Notes: generated by a model from the sequence alone, not told the origin. A DNA stretch of 64,000 bases from Nocardiopsis ganjiahuensis DSM 45031 (GCF_000341085.1 NZ_ANBA01000031.1:27033-91032); one strand, 5' to 3'; positions 1-10,047 are shown, numbered from the stretch's first letter. A program made the numbers and translations.

Positions 1-1341
1 GTCCAGCGTGAACTCTCCGGGCTCCCGCTGCCCTCCGCCGAACACGGATGGCTCCCCTCCCAGGTCAACCAGCAGATCGACGTCAAGGCCGGGGAGACCC
101 AGCGGGCCGAGGCCGCCGACCGCACCACCGTGCCCCTGCACCCGGGGGCCGGTCAGCAGACGGCACCGACGGGCCACGGGGGCGGGGAGGCCGGACGGCC
201 CTGGTGGCGCGGCCGGACCGCGACGGCCGTGGCCGCCGCTACCGCGGCCCTGCTCCTGCTGGGCGGCGGCGCCTTCGCGCTGACCGCCCTCCCCCTCGGC
301 TCAGAGGACACGCCCGCGGACGCCGCCGACGACGGAACCGGCTCCGAGGGCGACGACGTCGCCGAAGGCGGGGACGGGGAGGAGCAGGACGGCCGGAGCG
401 AACTCGAGGAGACCGCGCTCCAGGGATTCCTCTACACCCTCGGCTTCTCCGAGGACGGGGAGGCCCTCCACGTCTTCGGCTCCAACACGCTCTCCTCCTG
501 GGACTGGCGGGAGGGGGTCTCGCTCGACCACTACGTGCCCACCCCGACCGGCGCCATGATGACGCCCGACGGGTACGTCGCGGGCACCAACAGCCAGTTC
601 GTGGAGGTGTGGGACGGCGGCAGCGACAACCGGGTCGCCGTGCTCGGCAACGGCGAGGACGAGGAACGCGGCCAGTTCGACATGCCCGCGCTGACCGCCG
701 ACGGCAGCCGGGTGGCCACGCTCGGCACCGACGACGGCACCGTCGAGGGCACTCCGCACATCCAGGTCTGGGACGTCGGGGCCCGGGAGGTCCTGAACGA
801 GTTCCCCATCGAGGGCGTCCTGACGGACCTGTTCTACACCCCCGACGACTCCGCCCTGGTGGGTGTGGTCTCCGAGCCCGGCTACACGACCCACATCGGG
901 GTCCTGGTCTGGGACCCCGAGACCGGTGACGAACTCCAGCGGTTCGACGGCGCCGACTTCTACAACGTCTCGTTGGCGGAGGACGGTACGAGCCTGGCGA
1001 TGGTCACGGACCGCACCGAGGCCCACATCGCGGACATCGAGACCGGAGAGGTCCGGGACCTGGAGTCCACCGGTCTGGAGTACGAGGAGCTCTACGAGGT
1101 CCAGTTCTCCACCGACGGCTCCCTGGTCTACGGGGCCACCTCCGAGTTCAGTGACGCACCGGGGTTCGTCTGGGACGCCGAGAGCGGTGACCTCGTGCCG
1201 ACGGACGGTCTGGTGCTCAACAGCCCCATCGGAGTCCACCCCGACGGCGAGCTCATCGCCACCACCACCTCCCCCGAGGGGGGCGTCTACACCATCCTCA
1301 TCCTGGACGCCGACTTCGACGTCGTCGCCGAGGTGAGCTGA
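1..1341 (+). CDS. Ser/Thr kinase-propeller protein, 5' truncated (B-type)
   Basis: The reading frame is open from base 1 and ends in TGA at 1339-1341, so the kinase domain lies upstream of the window. The first visible residues (V-Q-R-E-L-S...AEHGWLP) match the end of the kinase domain in the B-type paralogues at 5704 and 7863. Then come a polar linker, one membrane helix (fragment residues about 75-97), an acidic stretch, and a beta-propeller with repeated blade motifs such as SPDG/TADG followed by VWD (for example QVWDVG, LVWDPE). The propeller is predicted to be extracytoplasmic. It is 16 bp upstream of the next kinase gene and probably cotranscribed. Catalytic residues cannot be checked here. 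Confidence 0.85.
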   Translation, partial: VQRELSGLPLPSAEHGWLPSQVNQQIDVKAGETQRAEAADRTTVPLHPGAGQQTAPTGHGGGEAGRPWWRGRTATAVAAATAALLLLGGGAFALTALPLGSEDTPADAADDGTGSEGDDVAEGGDGEEQDGRSELEETALQGFLYTLGFSEDGEALHVFGSNTLSSWDWREGVSLDHYVPTPTGAMMTPDGYVAGTNSQFVEVWDGGSDNRVAVLGNGEDEERGQFDMPALTADGSRVATLGTDDGTVEGTPHIQVWDVGAREVLNEFPIEGVLTDLFYTPDDSALVGVVSEPGYTTHIGVLVWDPETGDELQRFDGADFYNVSLAEDGTSLAMVTDRTEAHIADIETGEVRDLESTGLEYEELYEVQFSTDGSLVYGATSEFSDAPGFVWDAESGDLVPTDGLVLNSPIGVHPDGELIATTTSPEGGVYTILILDADFDVVAEVS

Positions 1342-1357
1342 TCTCCCGGAAGGCACC

Positions 1358-3421
1358 ATGCAGCAACCCGCCCCCAACGACCCGAGCCGGGTAGGCCACT
1401 ACCGCGTCGTCGCCCTGCTGGGCTCCGGCGGCATGGGACGCGTCTACCTCGGAACGGACCCCTCGGGTTTCCCCGCCGCGGTGAAGGTCGTCCGCGCCGA
1501 GTACGCGTACGACCCCGGTTTCCGTGAGCGCTTCGCCCGCGAACTCGAACTCGCCCAACGGGTCTACGGCAACTACACGCCCCGGGTCCTGGCCGCCGAC
1601 ACCTCGGGCCAGACCCCGTGGCTGGCCACCGAGTACGTGATGGGCCCCTCCCTCCAGGACCTGGTCCAGGACACCGGGCCCCTGCCCGAGCACGCGGTGC
1701 GCTTCATGGGCCGCGGGATCGCCCAGGCCCTGGAGCGGGTGCACGCCACCGGGCTGGTCCACCGCGACCTCAAGCCCGGCAACGTCATGGTCTCCGCCGC
1801 GGGACCCCAGGTGATCGACTTCGGTATCGCCCGCGCTATGGGGGACGCGCAGGGCGGTGAGGAGGAGAGGATCATCGGCACCCCGGGGTACATGGCCCCC
1901 GAGGCCGTGAACGGCGAGGAGAGCGGCCCGGCCGCGGACGTCTTCGCGCTCGGCGGGGTCCTGGTCCACGCGCTCACCGGAAGCGGCCCGTTCGGCGACG
2001 GCCACCCCTCGGCGGTGCTCTACCGGATCGGCAACCTGGAGCCCGACCTCAGCGGCGTCCCGGCGTCGCTGCGCGGGATCGTCGCCGCCTGCCTGGAGAA
2101 GGACCCCGGCCGCCGGCCCGACGCCGCGCAGGTCCTCCAGGCCCTCGGCGGGCCCACCGCGCCCGCAGCCACCGCCGCCGCCTGGCTGCCCCCGGCCGCC
2201 GCCGCACGGATCGACGGGGTCGCCCGGGAGTACGAGAACGCGGTCCGATCGTCGAGCGTGTCCGGCGGGAAGGGCACCCTCGGCCGGAGCCTGCTCATCG
2301 CCGGGGCCGCCGCCGTCGCGCTGGTCATGGTCGCCGGGGTCGGTGTGTGGGCGGCGCGGGACGCCGGACTGATCGGTTCGGGACCGGGCGAGGCCGCACC
2401 CGAACCGGAGCCGGAGAGCCCTCAGCGCGACGTCTGCGACCCCTCCGAGCACATCGCCCCCGAGTTCACCGAGGCGGCCAACGAGGAGATGACCGCGCCC
2501 AACGACGACGAGGGCATGTTCCACACCGGGTTCTCCAACGACGGCGAGGTCCTCGCGGTCGCCGGCACCGGCGGCGTCGCCCTGTGGGACTGGCGGGAGC
2601 AGGAGGAGCTCGCGCTGATCGAGACCGAGATCGCGCCCCTGAAGGGCCACCCCCAGTTCAGCGCCGACGACTGCCTCCTCGCCTACGCCTCCGACGACGG
2701 CGCGTACGTGTACTCGCTGGAGAGCGGGGAGGTGACGGTGTTCTCCGAGGGGTACGAGGTCGGCTCGGTCGCCTTCACCCCCGACAACGCCCAGCTGGTC
2801 GTCGGCAACTACGACCTCCAGGTGGACTCCGGCGTGCTCGTGTACGACCTGGAGACCGGGGAGCTGGTCACCACCTACACCGACGGCGGGCGGACCATCG
2901 TGTCGGTCGCCGTCTCCCCGGACGGCGGACACATCGCCGCGCAGGACATCCTCGACACCTCGACGATCTGGAACACCGGGACCGGGGAGAACGTCGCCTC
3001 GGGGGAGGACATCCCGAACACCGACACGCGCGCCCTGAGCTTCGCCGACGAGGAGACCCTGGTCTACCCCGACGTCAACGGCGCGCACAGCCAGAACGTC
3101 GTCTCCGACGTCGAGCAGAGCACCTCGTTCCTCGCCGAGGACCTGGAGGAGGGCTTCTCGATGCACGAACACGAGTACAGCCTGGAGGCCGACCGGGTGT
3201 ACGCCACCTACCTCCCCGAGGACCTCGACCCGGAGAAGGGGTTCATGAAGGTCTGGGAGTACTCCACCGGCGAGGAGCTGACCGCGGAGGCCGATGAGGG
3301 GTTCATGTGGGAGATCGCCGTCCACCCGCAGGGCGAGGTCATCATCGGTGTCCCCGCCACCGGTAACGGCATGTGGGTCGTGGACGCCCAGGAGATGCGC
3401 ATCCTCGACCGCTTCTTCTAG
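1358..3421 (+). CDS. Membrane Ser/Thr protein kinase with extracellular propeller (A-type, active)
   Basis: A 687-aa protein. The N-terminal PknB/Hanks-type kinase (residues about 10-260) keeps the glycine loop GSGGMG, the ATP lysine K43, HRDLKPGN with catalytic D137 and N142, DFG at 154-156 and an APE motif, so it should be catalytically active on Ser/Thr. A proline/alanine linker leads to a membrane helix at about 309-333. The outer part is a WD40/PQQ-like propeller with blades ending in WDW, YDLETGE and similar. A cysteine just after the helix (DVCDP) and one in an early blade (ADDC) recur in the paralogue at 10048. ATG start 17 bp after the previous stop. The pseudokinase at 3510 follows directly, and this A-P order is repeated at 10048/12148. 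Confidence 0.93.
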   Translation: MQQPAPNDPSRVGHYRVVALLGSGGMGRVYLGTDPSGFPAAVKVVRAEYAYDPGFRERFARELELAQRVYGNYTPRVLAADTSGQTPWLATEYVMGPSLQDLVQDTGPLPEHAVRFMGRGIAQALERVHATGLVHRDLKPGNVMVSAAGPQVIDFGIARAMGDAQGGEEERIIGTPGYMAPEAVNGEESGPAADVFALGGVLVHALTGSGPFGDGHPSAVLYRIGNLEPDLSGVPASLRGIVAACLEKDPGRRPDAAQVLQALGGPTAPAATAAAWLPPAAAARIDGVAREYENAVRSSSVSGGKGTLGRSLLIAGAAAVALVMVAGVGVWAARDAGLIGSGPGEAAPEPEPESPQRDVCDPSEHIAPEFTEAANEEMTAPNDDEGMFHTGFSNDGEVLAVAGTGGVALWDWREQEELALIETEIAPLKGHPQFSADDCLLAYASDDGAYVYSLESGEVTVFSEGYEVGSVAFTPDNAQLVVGNYDLQVDSGVLVYDLETGELVTTYTDGGRTIVSVAVSPDGGHIAAQDILDTSTIWNTGTGENVASGEDIPNTDTRALSFADEETLVYPDVNGAHSQNVVSDVEQSTSFLAEDLEEGFSMHEHEYSLEADRVYATYLPEDLDPEKGFMKVWEYSTGEELTAEADEGFMWEIAVHPQGEVIIGVPATGNGMWVVDAQEMRILDRFF

Positions 3422-3509
3422 CGGGTCCGCCCGGGGCCCGTGCGCCCCGCTCCCCGAACCCCGCACCGCCCCGTACCGCTCCCTCACCCCTCCTGACCCG
3501 GTAAGGCCC

Positions 3510-5558
3510 ATGTTCCCTCTGCACCCGCACGACCCGCCCTCCGTCGGCCCGCACCGCCTGTACGCCCGCCTCGGCGAGGACGCCTACGCACGGGTCTACC
3601 TGGGTGCGGCCGGGGTCGAGGACCCGGTCGCGGTGAAGGTCGTCCGACCGGAGTACGCCACCAGCCCTGCCTTCCGCTCGGCCTTCACCCAGCAGGTGGA
3701 GGCCGCCTACGGGCTGAACAGCGCCCACGTGTGCGCGGTCCGCGACGCCGACCTGCGCGGCGCGGTGCCCTGGGTCGCCGTGTCCCGGCCGCTCGGCCCC
3801 GCCCTGGCCGACCTGGTCCGCCACAACGGCCCCCTGCCGGTGGACGCCCTGCACCCCCTCGCCCTGGCCCTCGCCCAGGGCCTGGCCGACCTGCACGCCT
3901 CGGACCGTGCGCACGGTTCGCTGTGGCCGGACGGGGTGCTGCTGTCCGGCCGGACCGCTCTGCTGGCCGACCCCGGGCTGGAGTGGGCGATCAGCGACGC
4001 CGAACAGCGTGCCCCCCACCCCGCGTTCGCCGCGCCCGAGGGCGGGGCCACCCCGGCCACGGACGTGTTCTCGTGGGCCTCCACCCTGTGCTTCGCCGCC
4101 AGCGGCGTGGAGGGCCCCGACGGCCTCGCCCGGGTCCCCCTGCAGCTGCGCGGCCTGGTCGACACCTGCCTCAAACGGGACCCCCGGCTGCGCCCCAGCG
4201 CGGACGACCTGGTCCGGATGCTGGGCGGCCCCTCCGGCCCCCAGGACTGGTCACCGCCGGTCCGGGCGGCGATCGACTCGGTCGCCGACGCCCAGCGGTC
4301 CATGCTCAGCACCGCCGCGGTCACCCCCCGTGCCTCGACCGGGGACGGCGGCCCTCCCACCCGGAAACGCGGTCGGCTCATGGCCGCGGGCGCGGGTGTC
4401 CTGGCCCTGGTGGTGGTCGCGGCCGCCGGGGCGGTGTTCGCCCACAACCGGCTCGGCGGCGCCGCGGACCAGGGCCGGCAGAGCCAGGGAGGGGAGGACG
4501 ACGGGGCCGGCGCCCTGATCACCGACGCCGGGTGCCTGGACGGCACGGGGTACCCGGCACCCGAGGAGCCCCTCCCCGAGGACACCAGCTTCCGGGATCC
4601 CCGGTTCTCACCGGACGGGGACGTCCTCGTCACGGCCTCGAGCGCGGGGCTCTCCGTCTGGGACTGGAAGGAGGGTGAGGAGGTCGCCCGGCCGGCGGAG
4701 GACTCCTCCCCCCTCGCCCAGCCGGTGTTCTCCCCGGTCGGCTGCACCGTGGCCGCCACCCGGAGGGTCGAGTACGAGGGCCGCGAGTACCCGGTGAGCG
4801 TCGGGTACACCTACGACCTGCCCGCCGGCACCACCACCGAGCACCTGGGCCCGCAGGACGGCCCGGACGACAGCGGCCGGTGGCTGCTGAAGCCGCTGGA
4901 CGTGACGGGGATGGCCTTCTCCACGGACGGAGGCCTCCTGGCGGTGACCGTGAGCGCCGGCTACGGCGAGGACAGCACCGTGGTGGTCGACACCGCCACC
5001 GGCGAGGCGGGCGAGCCGATGGCCTCGGGTGTGCACCACGGCACCGTGTTCGTGGACGACGGGCACTTCGCCACCAACGACCGCGGTGAGATCCACGTCT
5101 GGGACGCGGAGACCGGCGAGGAGGTCCACGTCGTCCAAGGGGCCGTCGGCAGCTCGCTGGCGGTGGTCCCGGGTGAGACCCAGGTCGTCCACCTCACCTC
5201 GGACCGGCAGATCGTCGTCCGCGACTACACCACCGGCGAGGAGGTCGCGTCCTTCACCCGGGAGGAGTACGAGACCGACGACGACCCCCTGCTCACCGAA
5301 CTCCTGGCGGACCCCGCCCGGAACCGCGTGTACGCGACCTGGCAGGTGACCACCGGTGAGGGCGCGTGGCGGTACTCCACGTACGTCTGGGACACGGCCA
5401 CCGGGGAGAACCTCGCCGAGGGCAACGAGAACATCGGGAAGTACACCGCCCTCGTCCCGCACCCGGACGGCGAGGTGCTCGCCGCCACCACGGTCGCGGA
5501 GAGCGACCTGGTGCTGGTCGACCCCGACACCTTCGAAGTGGTCAGGGAGCTCGGCTGA
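3510..5558 (+). CDS. Pseudokinase with membrane helix and extracellular propeller (P-type)
   Basis: A 682-aa protein with the array's architecture: kinase fold (about 10-255), helix (about 288-312), propeller ectodomain. The kinase domain is degraded at every catalytic position except the ATP lysine. K43 is kept, but the HRDLKPGN loop reads HGSLWPDG, so the catalytic Asp is Ser137, the Lys is Trp139 and the Asn is Gly142. DFG reads DPG (154-156), and the glycine loop is reduced to GEDAYA. It is therefore predicted inactive as an enzyme and may act as a binding scaffold or allosteric partner. The ATG at 3510 is chosen because it aligns with the start of the paralogue at 12148; an upstream in-frame ATG at 3294 lies inside the previous gene. 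It lies 88 bp after the active kinase at 1358, the likely partner. The ectodomain has two cysteines (DAGC, VGC) shared with 12148. Confidence 0.9.
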   Translation: MFPLHPHDPPSVGPHRLYARLGEDAYARVYLGAAGVEDPVAVKVVRPEYATSPAFRSAFTQQVEAAYGLNSAHVCAVRDADLRGAVPWVAVSRPLGPALADLVRHNGPLPVDALHPLALALAQGLADLHASDRAHGSLWPDGVLLSGRTALLADPGLEWAISDAEQRAPHPAFAAPEGGATPATDVFSWASTLCFAASGVEGPDGLARVPLQLRGLVDTCLKRDPRLRPSADDLVRMLGGPSGPQDWSPPVRAAIDSVADAQRSMLSTAAVTPRASTGDGGPPTRKRGRLMAAGAGVLALVVVAAAGAVFAHNRLGGAADQGRQSQGGEDDGAGALITDAGCLDGTGYPAPEEPLPEDTSFRDPRFSPDGDVLVTASSAGLSVWDWKEGEEVARPAEDSSPLAQPVFSPVGCTVAATRRVEYEGREYPVSVGYTYDLPAGTTTEHLGPQDGPDDSGRWLLKPLDVTGMAFSTDGGLLAVTVSAGYGEDSTVVVDTATGEAGEPMASGVHHGTVFVDDGHFATNDRGEIHVWDAETGEEVHVVQGAVGSSLAVVPGETQVVHLTSDRQIVVRDYTTGEEVASFTREEYETDDDPLLTELLADPARNRVYATWQVTTGEGAWRYSTYVWDTATGENLAEGNENIGKYTALVPHPDGEVLAATTVAESDLVLVDPDTFEVVRELG

Positions 5559-5646
5559 CGGGACCGCGGTGGAACGGCGGCAGGGGGCGGGAGCGCGACC
5601 GTTCGGGGACCCGGAGTGACACGGACCGGGCCCCGGGGACCGGAAA

Positions 5647-5662
5647 GCCCGCCAAGGCGGGC
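5647..5662. repeat. Short perfect inverted repeat between kinase genes
   Basis: GCCCGCC-AA-GGCGGGC lies in the 145-bp gap between the pseudokinase stop and the next GTG start. The 7-bp arms and 2-nt centre could be an operator half-site pair or a weak hairpin. There is no T-run, so a terminator is not well supported. Confidence 0.35.
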
Positions 5663-5703
5663 AAACTGGTACCCGATCCCCGTCCTTGAGGAGCTGAACC
5701 GCC

Positions 5704-7803
5704 GTGCGCCCCCTCTCGCCCGCCGATCCCACCCGCGTCGGCCCCCACCAGGTGCTGTCCAGGATCGGGGAGGGCGGCATGGGCGAGGTCCTGCTCGTCC
5801 GCACCCCCGCCGACGGCCTGGCCGCGCTCAAGCTGGTCCGGGACGAACTCGCCCACGACCCCGAGTTCCGGGCCCGGTTCGCCCGCGAGGTCCGTGCCGC
5901 GCAACGCGTGCACGGACCCCACACCCCCTCGGTCCTGAGCGCCGATCCCGAGGCCGCCGTGCCGTGGATGGCCACCGAGTACGTGCCCGGCCCCACCCTC
6001 AAGGAGGCGGTCCGGGAGAACGGCCCCTTCCCCGAGCCCTCGCTACGGGTCCTGGCCCTGGGCCTGGCCCGCGCGCTCCAAGCGGTCCACGCGGCCGGGC
6101 TCATGCACCGCGACCTCAAACCCGGCAACGTCCTGCTGTCGCCGCGCGGCCCCCAGGTGATCGACTTCGGCATCGCCCGCGCCGTCGAGGGAACCGTCCT
6201 CACCAAGACCGGCCAGGCCTTCGGAACGCCCGCCTACGCCTCCCCCGAGCAGGTCGTGGGGAAGGGTCTCGGACCGGCCGGCGATGTCTTCTCCCTCGCC
6301 GGGGTGGTGGTCTTCGCCGCCACCGGCCGGCCCCCGTTCGGCACCGGCAAGGCGGTCGAGCTCCTCGCCCGGGTCGTGGGCGGTGCACCCGAGCTCGACG
6401 CCGTGCCGCAGGCCCTGCGCCCGTTGCTGGCCCGCTGCCTGGCCAAGGACCCCGCTGAACGGCCCACCACCGACGAGGTCGTCCGCGTCCTCTCCGCCCA
6501 GCCCCTGCCGTCGGCCGAACACGGCTGGCTCCCCCCTCGGGTCGACCAGGCCGTCGAGGCCCACCGCTCGGAGGTCCGCGCGGTGGTCGACTCGGCTCCC
6601 GCTCCGAAGGCGCAGCCGGTCCCGGGTTCCGGCGGGACAACCCCCGGGACCCCCCTCACCCCGCCGCCGGGCGGCCGGGCCCGCACCGCGCTCATCGCCG
6701 GGGCCGCCGCACTGGCCGTCGTCACGATGGCCGGAACCCTCGGCCTGCTCGCCGCCTCCCCCTGGCCGGGGGAGGCCGCCTCGGCCGGGGAGTCGGGCGG
6801 GGATCCGGTGGGGGACACCGGGCCCGGGGACGTCGGCCCCGGGGCACCGCAGCAGTCCGACGTCTTCGGCACCGGCCTCGTGGACGTCGCGTTCGCCCCC
6901 GACGGGGAGAGCCTGTACGTGGCCGGGGCCGACCATCTGGTCCAGGTGGACTGGCGGACCGGCGAGGAGCTGCACCGCTTCGACTCGCGCCCCAACAGCA
7001 TGGCCGCGGGCCCCGACGACACCCTCGTGGGCGCCTTCGGCGACGCCACCCTGGTCTGGGGGCCCGACCGCGAGATCACCCACTACCTGGAGTCCCCCGA
7101 CCTCCAGCAATGGTTCGGCCCCCAGCTGAGCGCGGACGGCACCCGGCTGGCGATCTCGGTCGGCGACGCCGACAACGACCCCATGGTCCAGGTGTGGAAC
7201 CTGGAGACGGAGGAGGTGGAGTTCGAGTTCGAGGCCGCGGGTTACGGGAACAGCCCGGACATCAACGCCGACGGTACCCTCCTGGTCGCCAATGAGACGA
7301 CCGACGACGACGTGTCGACCGTGTGGGACCTGACCACCGGGGAGATCGTCGTGGAGTTCCCCAACGACGACTTCCCCGAGGTGATGAACGAGGCCACCCA
7401 GCACCGGCACCTGAGGTACCTGGCCTTCCACCCCACCGACCCGTCGTTGCTCGCCGTCAAGACCAGCAACACCGACATCGCCCTGTACGACCTGTCCACC
7501 GGCGGGATCCAGCCTCTGGAGGAAGCGGACACCGGCGGCAACTACCTGTACGAGATCCAGTTCTCCGCCGACGGGTCCCGGCTGGTCGCCGCCGGAACGA
7601 CAGGGGCCGCCGCCCGTGGAGGCCGGGTGTGGGACACCGCCACCGGCGAACTCCTGACCGGAGAGGCGGTGCAGATCTTCTCCCAGGTGGCCTTCCACCC
7701 CGAGGGCACGGTGATCGCGACCCTCACCCCCCAGCCCGACAACGACCGCCTCCTCGTGCTGGACAGCGAGACCTTCGAGGTCCTGCACGAGTTCACCGGA
7801 TAA
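5704..7803 (+). CDS. Membrane Ser/Thr protein kinase with extracellular propeller (B-type, active)
   Basis: A 699-aa protein starting at GTG 5704. The kinase domain (about 10-265) has GEGGMG, the ATP lysine in AALKLV, HRDLKPGN, DFGIA and a SPEQ motif, so it should be active. The stretch from MATEYVPGPT through the activation loop is almost identical in protein and DNA to the next gene (7863), whereas the propellers are clearly different. The helix is at about 328-354 and is followed by an acidic Gly/Asp-rich stalk and a propeller with blades such as LVWG, QVWNLET, TVWDLTTGE and RVWDTATGE. It lacks the paired ectodomain cysteines of the A and P types. A 145-bp upstream gap with an inverted repeat leaves room for its own promoter. 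Confidence 0.92.
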   Translation: MRPLSPADPTRVGPHQVLSRIGEGGMGEVLLVRTPADGLAALKLVRDELAHDPEFRARFAREVRAAQRVHGPHTPSVLSADPEAAVPWMATEYVPGPTLKEAVRENGPFPEPSLRVLALGLARALQAVHAAGLMHRDLKPGNVLLSPRGPQVIDFGIARAVEGTVLTKTGQAFGTPAYASPEQVVGKGLGPAGDVFSLAGVVVFAATGRPPFGTGKAVELLARVVGGAPELDAVPQALRPLLARCLAKDPAERPTTDEVVRVLSAQPLPSAEHGWLPPRVDQAVEAHRSEVRAVVDSAPAPKAQPVPGSGGTTPGTPLTPPPGGRARTALIAGAAALAVVTMAGTLGLLAASPWPGEAASAGESGGDPVGDTGPGDVGPGAPQQSDVFGTGLVDVAFAPDGESLYVAGADHLVQVDWRTGEELHRFDSRPNSMAAGPDDTLVGAFGDATLVWGPDREITHYLESPDLQQWFGPQLSADGTRLAISVGDADNDPMVQVWNLETEEVEFEFEAAGYGNSPDINADGTLLVANETTDDDVSTVWDLTTGEIVVEFPNDDFPEVMNEATQHRHLRYLAFHPTDPSLLAVKTSNTDIALYDLSTGGIQPLEEADTGGNYLYEIQFSADGSRLVAAGTTGAAARGGRVWDTATGELLTGEAVQIFSQVAFHPEGTVIATLTPQPDNDRLLVLDSETFEVLHEFTG

Positions 7804-7862
7804 CCCCCGGACGGCCCCCGCTCTCCCGAACCGACCACCGCAACCGCAAGGATCCCGGTCCC

Positions 7863-9956
7863 GTGCTTCCCCTGACCTCCGCCGACCCCGCACACATCGG
7901 CCCCCACCGGCTCCTCGCCCGCCTCGGCGCGGGCGGCATGGGCGAGGTCTACCTGGCCCGTACCCCGGCCGGCCGCCTCGCCGCGCTCAAGGTGGTCAAG
8001 GAGGACCTCGGCCGCGACCAGGAGTTCCGGATCCGGTTCGCCCGCGAGGTCCGCACCGCCCAGATGGTCGCGGGCCCGTTCACCCCCGACGTGGTGGACG
8101 CCGACCCGCACGCGGAACTGCCCTGGATGGCCACCGAGTACGTGCCCGGCCCCACCCTGAGCAAGGCGGTCAGGGAGAACGGCCCTTTCCCCGAGGCCTC
8201 GCTACGGGTCCTGGCCATCGGCCTGGCCAACGCCCTCCAGGCGGTCCACGCGGCCGGACTCATGCACCGCGACCTCAAGCCGGACAACGTCCTGCTGTCG
8301 CCGCGCGGTCCCCAGGTGATCGACTTCGGCATCGCCCGCGCCGTCGAGGGCACCGTCCTCACCAAGACCGGTCAGTCCTTCGGCACCCCCTCCTACACCT
8401 CGCCCGAACAGGTGATGGGCCGGGAGACCAGCCGGGCCAGCGATGTCTTCTCCCTCGCCGGGGTGGTGGTCTTCGCCGCCACCGGCGAACCGCCCTTCGG
8501 CCGCGGCCGCGCCGCCGAGGTCCTGCCCCGCGTGGTCGGCGCGGATCCGCAGTTGGACGGGGTCCCGGACGGCATCCGACCCTTCCTGGCCCGCTGCCTG
8601 GCCAAGGACCCCGCGGAACGGCCCACCGCCGACGAGATCGTCCGCGTCCTCTCCGCCCAGCCCCTGCCCCCGGCCGAACACGGCTGGCTCCCCGCCCAGG
8701 TCAACCAGGCCATCAGCGCCCACCAGCACGAGGCCCACCAGGTGGTCCAGGCAGCACCCGGCGGCCCGTCCCAGACCGCCACGACCCCTCTGACCAGCCC
8801 GGTCAAGCCGCGGCGCACCGGGCTCATCGCCGTCGGCGCCGGAGCCGCGGCACTGGTCCTGGCGGCGGGTATCGGTCTGGCGGTGGCCTCCCCCTGGTCG
8901 GCCGACGAGGAGGGCGACGCGGCAACCGCCGGATCCGAGGAGGACGGTGGGAACGGGGGCACCGGCGCCCCCGAGGGCCCTGGCGACGCGAACGGCATGG
9001 TCGAACCCGGAGACACCGCGGCCGGTATCGAGGGCAGCGTCTACAGCCTCCAGTTCACCCCGGACGGCACCGGCCTGTACGTACACACAGGAGTGGAGGC
9101 CACGTTCTGGGACTGGGAGAACGGTGAGATGCTGCAGCGGCTCGACCCCCGCCCCGGTTCGATCGTGCTGTCCGACAGCGGCCACGTCGTCACGTCCTAC
9201 ACCGATACCGTCGCGGTCCTGGACCCCGACCGCGAACTCCTCGCCCTCTTCGAGCACGCCGAGGAGGACCCCGCGGACATCCGGTTCCACGACACCCCCT
9301 CGATGAGCCCCGACGGCTCCCTGGTCGCCCTCACCGTCGCGACCGAGGACATGAGCTCCCGCCTCTACCTGTGGGACTGGGAGGAGGACACCGTCGTGCA
9401 CACCGCCGAACTCCCGGAGATGCCGTCCTCCACCCGGTTCAGCCACGACGGCTCCCACCTGGTCATCGCCTACCGGGACCTCTACCCCCGCATCGTGGTG
9501 CACGAGACGGAGAACTGGGAGGAGGTCCTCGGTCTGCCCGAGGAGGAGCCCGAGACGGAGCCCGACGACCTGACCGCCTCCGACGTCCACCGGTACGCCC
9601 TGTCTCCCACTGAACCCCTGATCGCGGTGAACGTCCTGCACGACACCGTCGTCCTGTACGACCTGGAGACGGCCGAGTCCGTCCAGGAGCTCCGATCGCC
9701 CACCAGCGTCTACGCGCTGGCCTTCTCCGCCGACGGCGGCACCCTGTACTCCGGGGGCAGCCCCACCACGACCAGGAACATCAGCGGCGGACGCGCCTGG
9801 GACCTGGCCACCGGCGACGAGCTGACCTCAGGGCACACGATCCTCGACGACACCGTCGCCGCCCATCCCGACGGTGAGCTGATCGTCACCGCAGACGGCC
9901 AGGACCTGCTCTTCCTGGACGCCGAGACCTTCGACGTGGTCCACGAGATCAACTGA
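7863..9956 (+). CDS. Membrane Ser/Thr protein kinase with extracellular propeller (B-type, active)
   Basis: A 697-aa protein. The GTG at 7863 is chosen because it aligns with the start of the 5704 kinase; the same frame runs open far upstream inside that gene. The kinase motifs are complete: GAGGMGEVYLA, the ATP lysine in ALKVV, HRDLKPDN, DFGIA, SPEQ. The membrane helix is at about 318-344 and is followed by a Gly/Asp/Glu-rich stalk and a propeller (FWDWENGE, YLWDWEED, VLYDLETAE and others). The kinase half is nearly a copy of 5704, and the sensor half has diverged. Separated by 59 bp from the preceding stop, so cotranscription is likely. Confidence 0.92.
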   Translation: MLPLTSADPAHIGPHRLLARLGAGGMGEVYLARTPAGRLAALKVVKEDLGRDQEFRIRFAREVRTAQMVAGPFTPDVVDADPHAELPWMATEYVPGPTLSKAVRENGPFPEASLRVLAIGLANALQAVHAAGLMHRDLKPDNVLLSPRGPQVIDFGIARAVEGTVLTKTGQSFGTPSYTSPEQVMGRETSRASDVFSLAGVVVFAATGEPPFGRGRAAEVLPRVVGADPQLDGVPDGIRPFLARCLAKDPAERPTADEIVRVLSAQPLPPAEHGWLPAQVNQAISAHQHEAHQVVQAAPGGPSQTATTPLTSPVKPRRTGLIAVGAGAAALVLAAGIGLAVASPWSADEEGDAATAGSEEDGGNGGTGAPEGPGDANGMVEPGDTAAGIEGSVYSLQFTPDGTGLYVHTGVEATFWDWENGEMLQRLDPRPGSIVLSDSGHVVTSYTDTVAVLDPDRELLALFEHAEEDPADIRFHDTPSMSPDGSLVALTVATEDMSSRLYLWDWEEDTVVHTAELPEMPSSTRFSHDGSHLVIAYRDLYPRIVVHETENWEEVLGLPEEEPETEPDDLTASDVHRYALSPTEPLIAVNVLHDTVVLYDLETAESVQELRSPTSVYALAFSADGGTLYSGGSPTTTRNISGGRAWDLATGDELTSGHTILDDTVAAHPDGELIVTADGQDLLFLDAETFDVVHEIN

Positions 9957-10047
9957 GCCGGCCGACCGACGGAACCGCCTCGTAACCGCCCGAATCCACC
10001 CAGTAGGCTTCCGCGCGGAACCCCGTACCGAGAACGCGAGCACCGAC

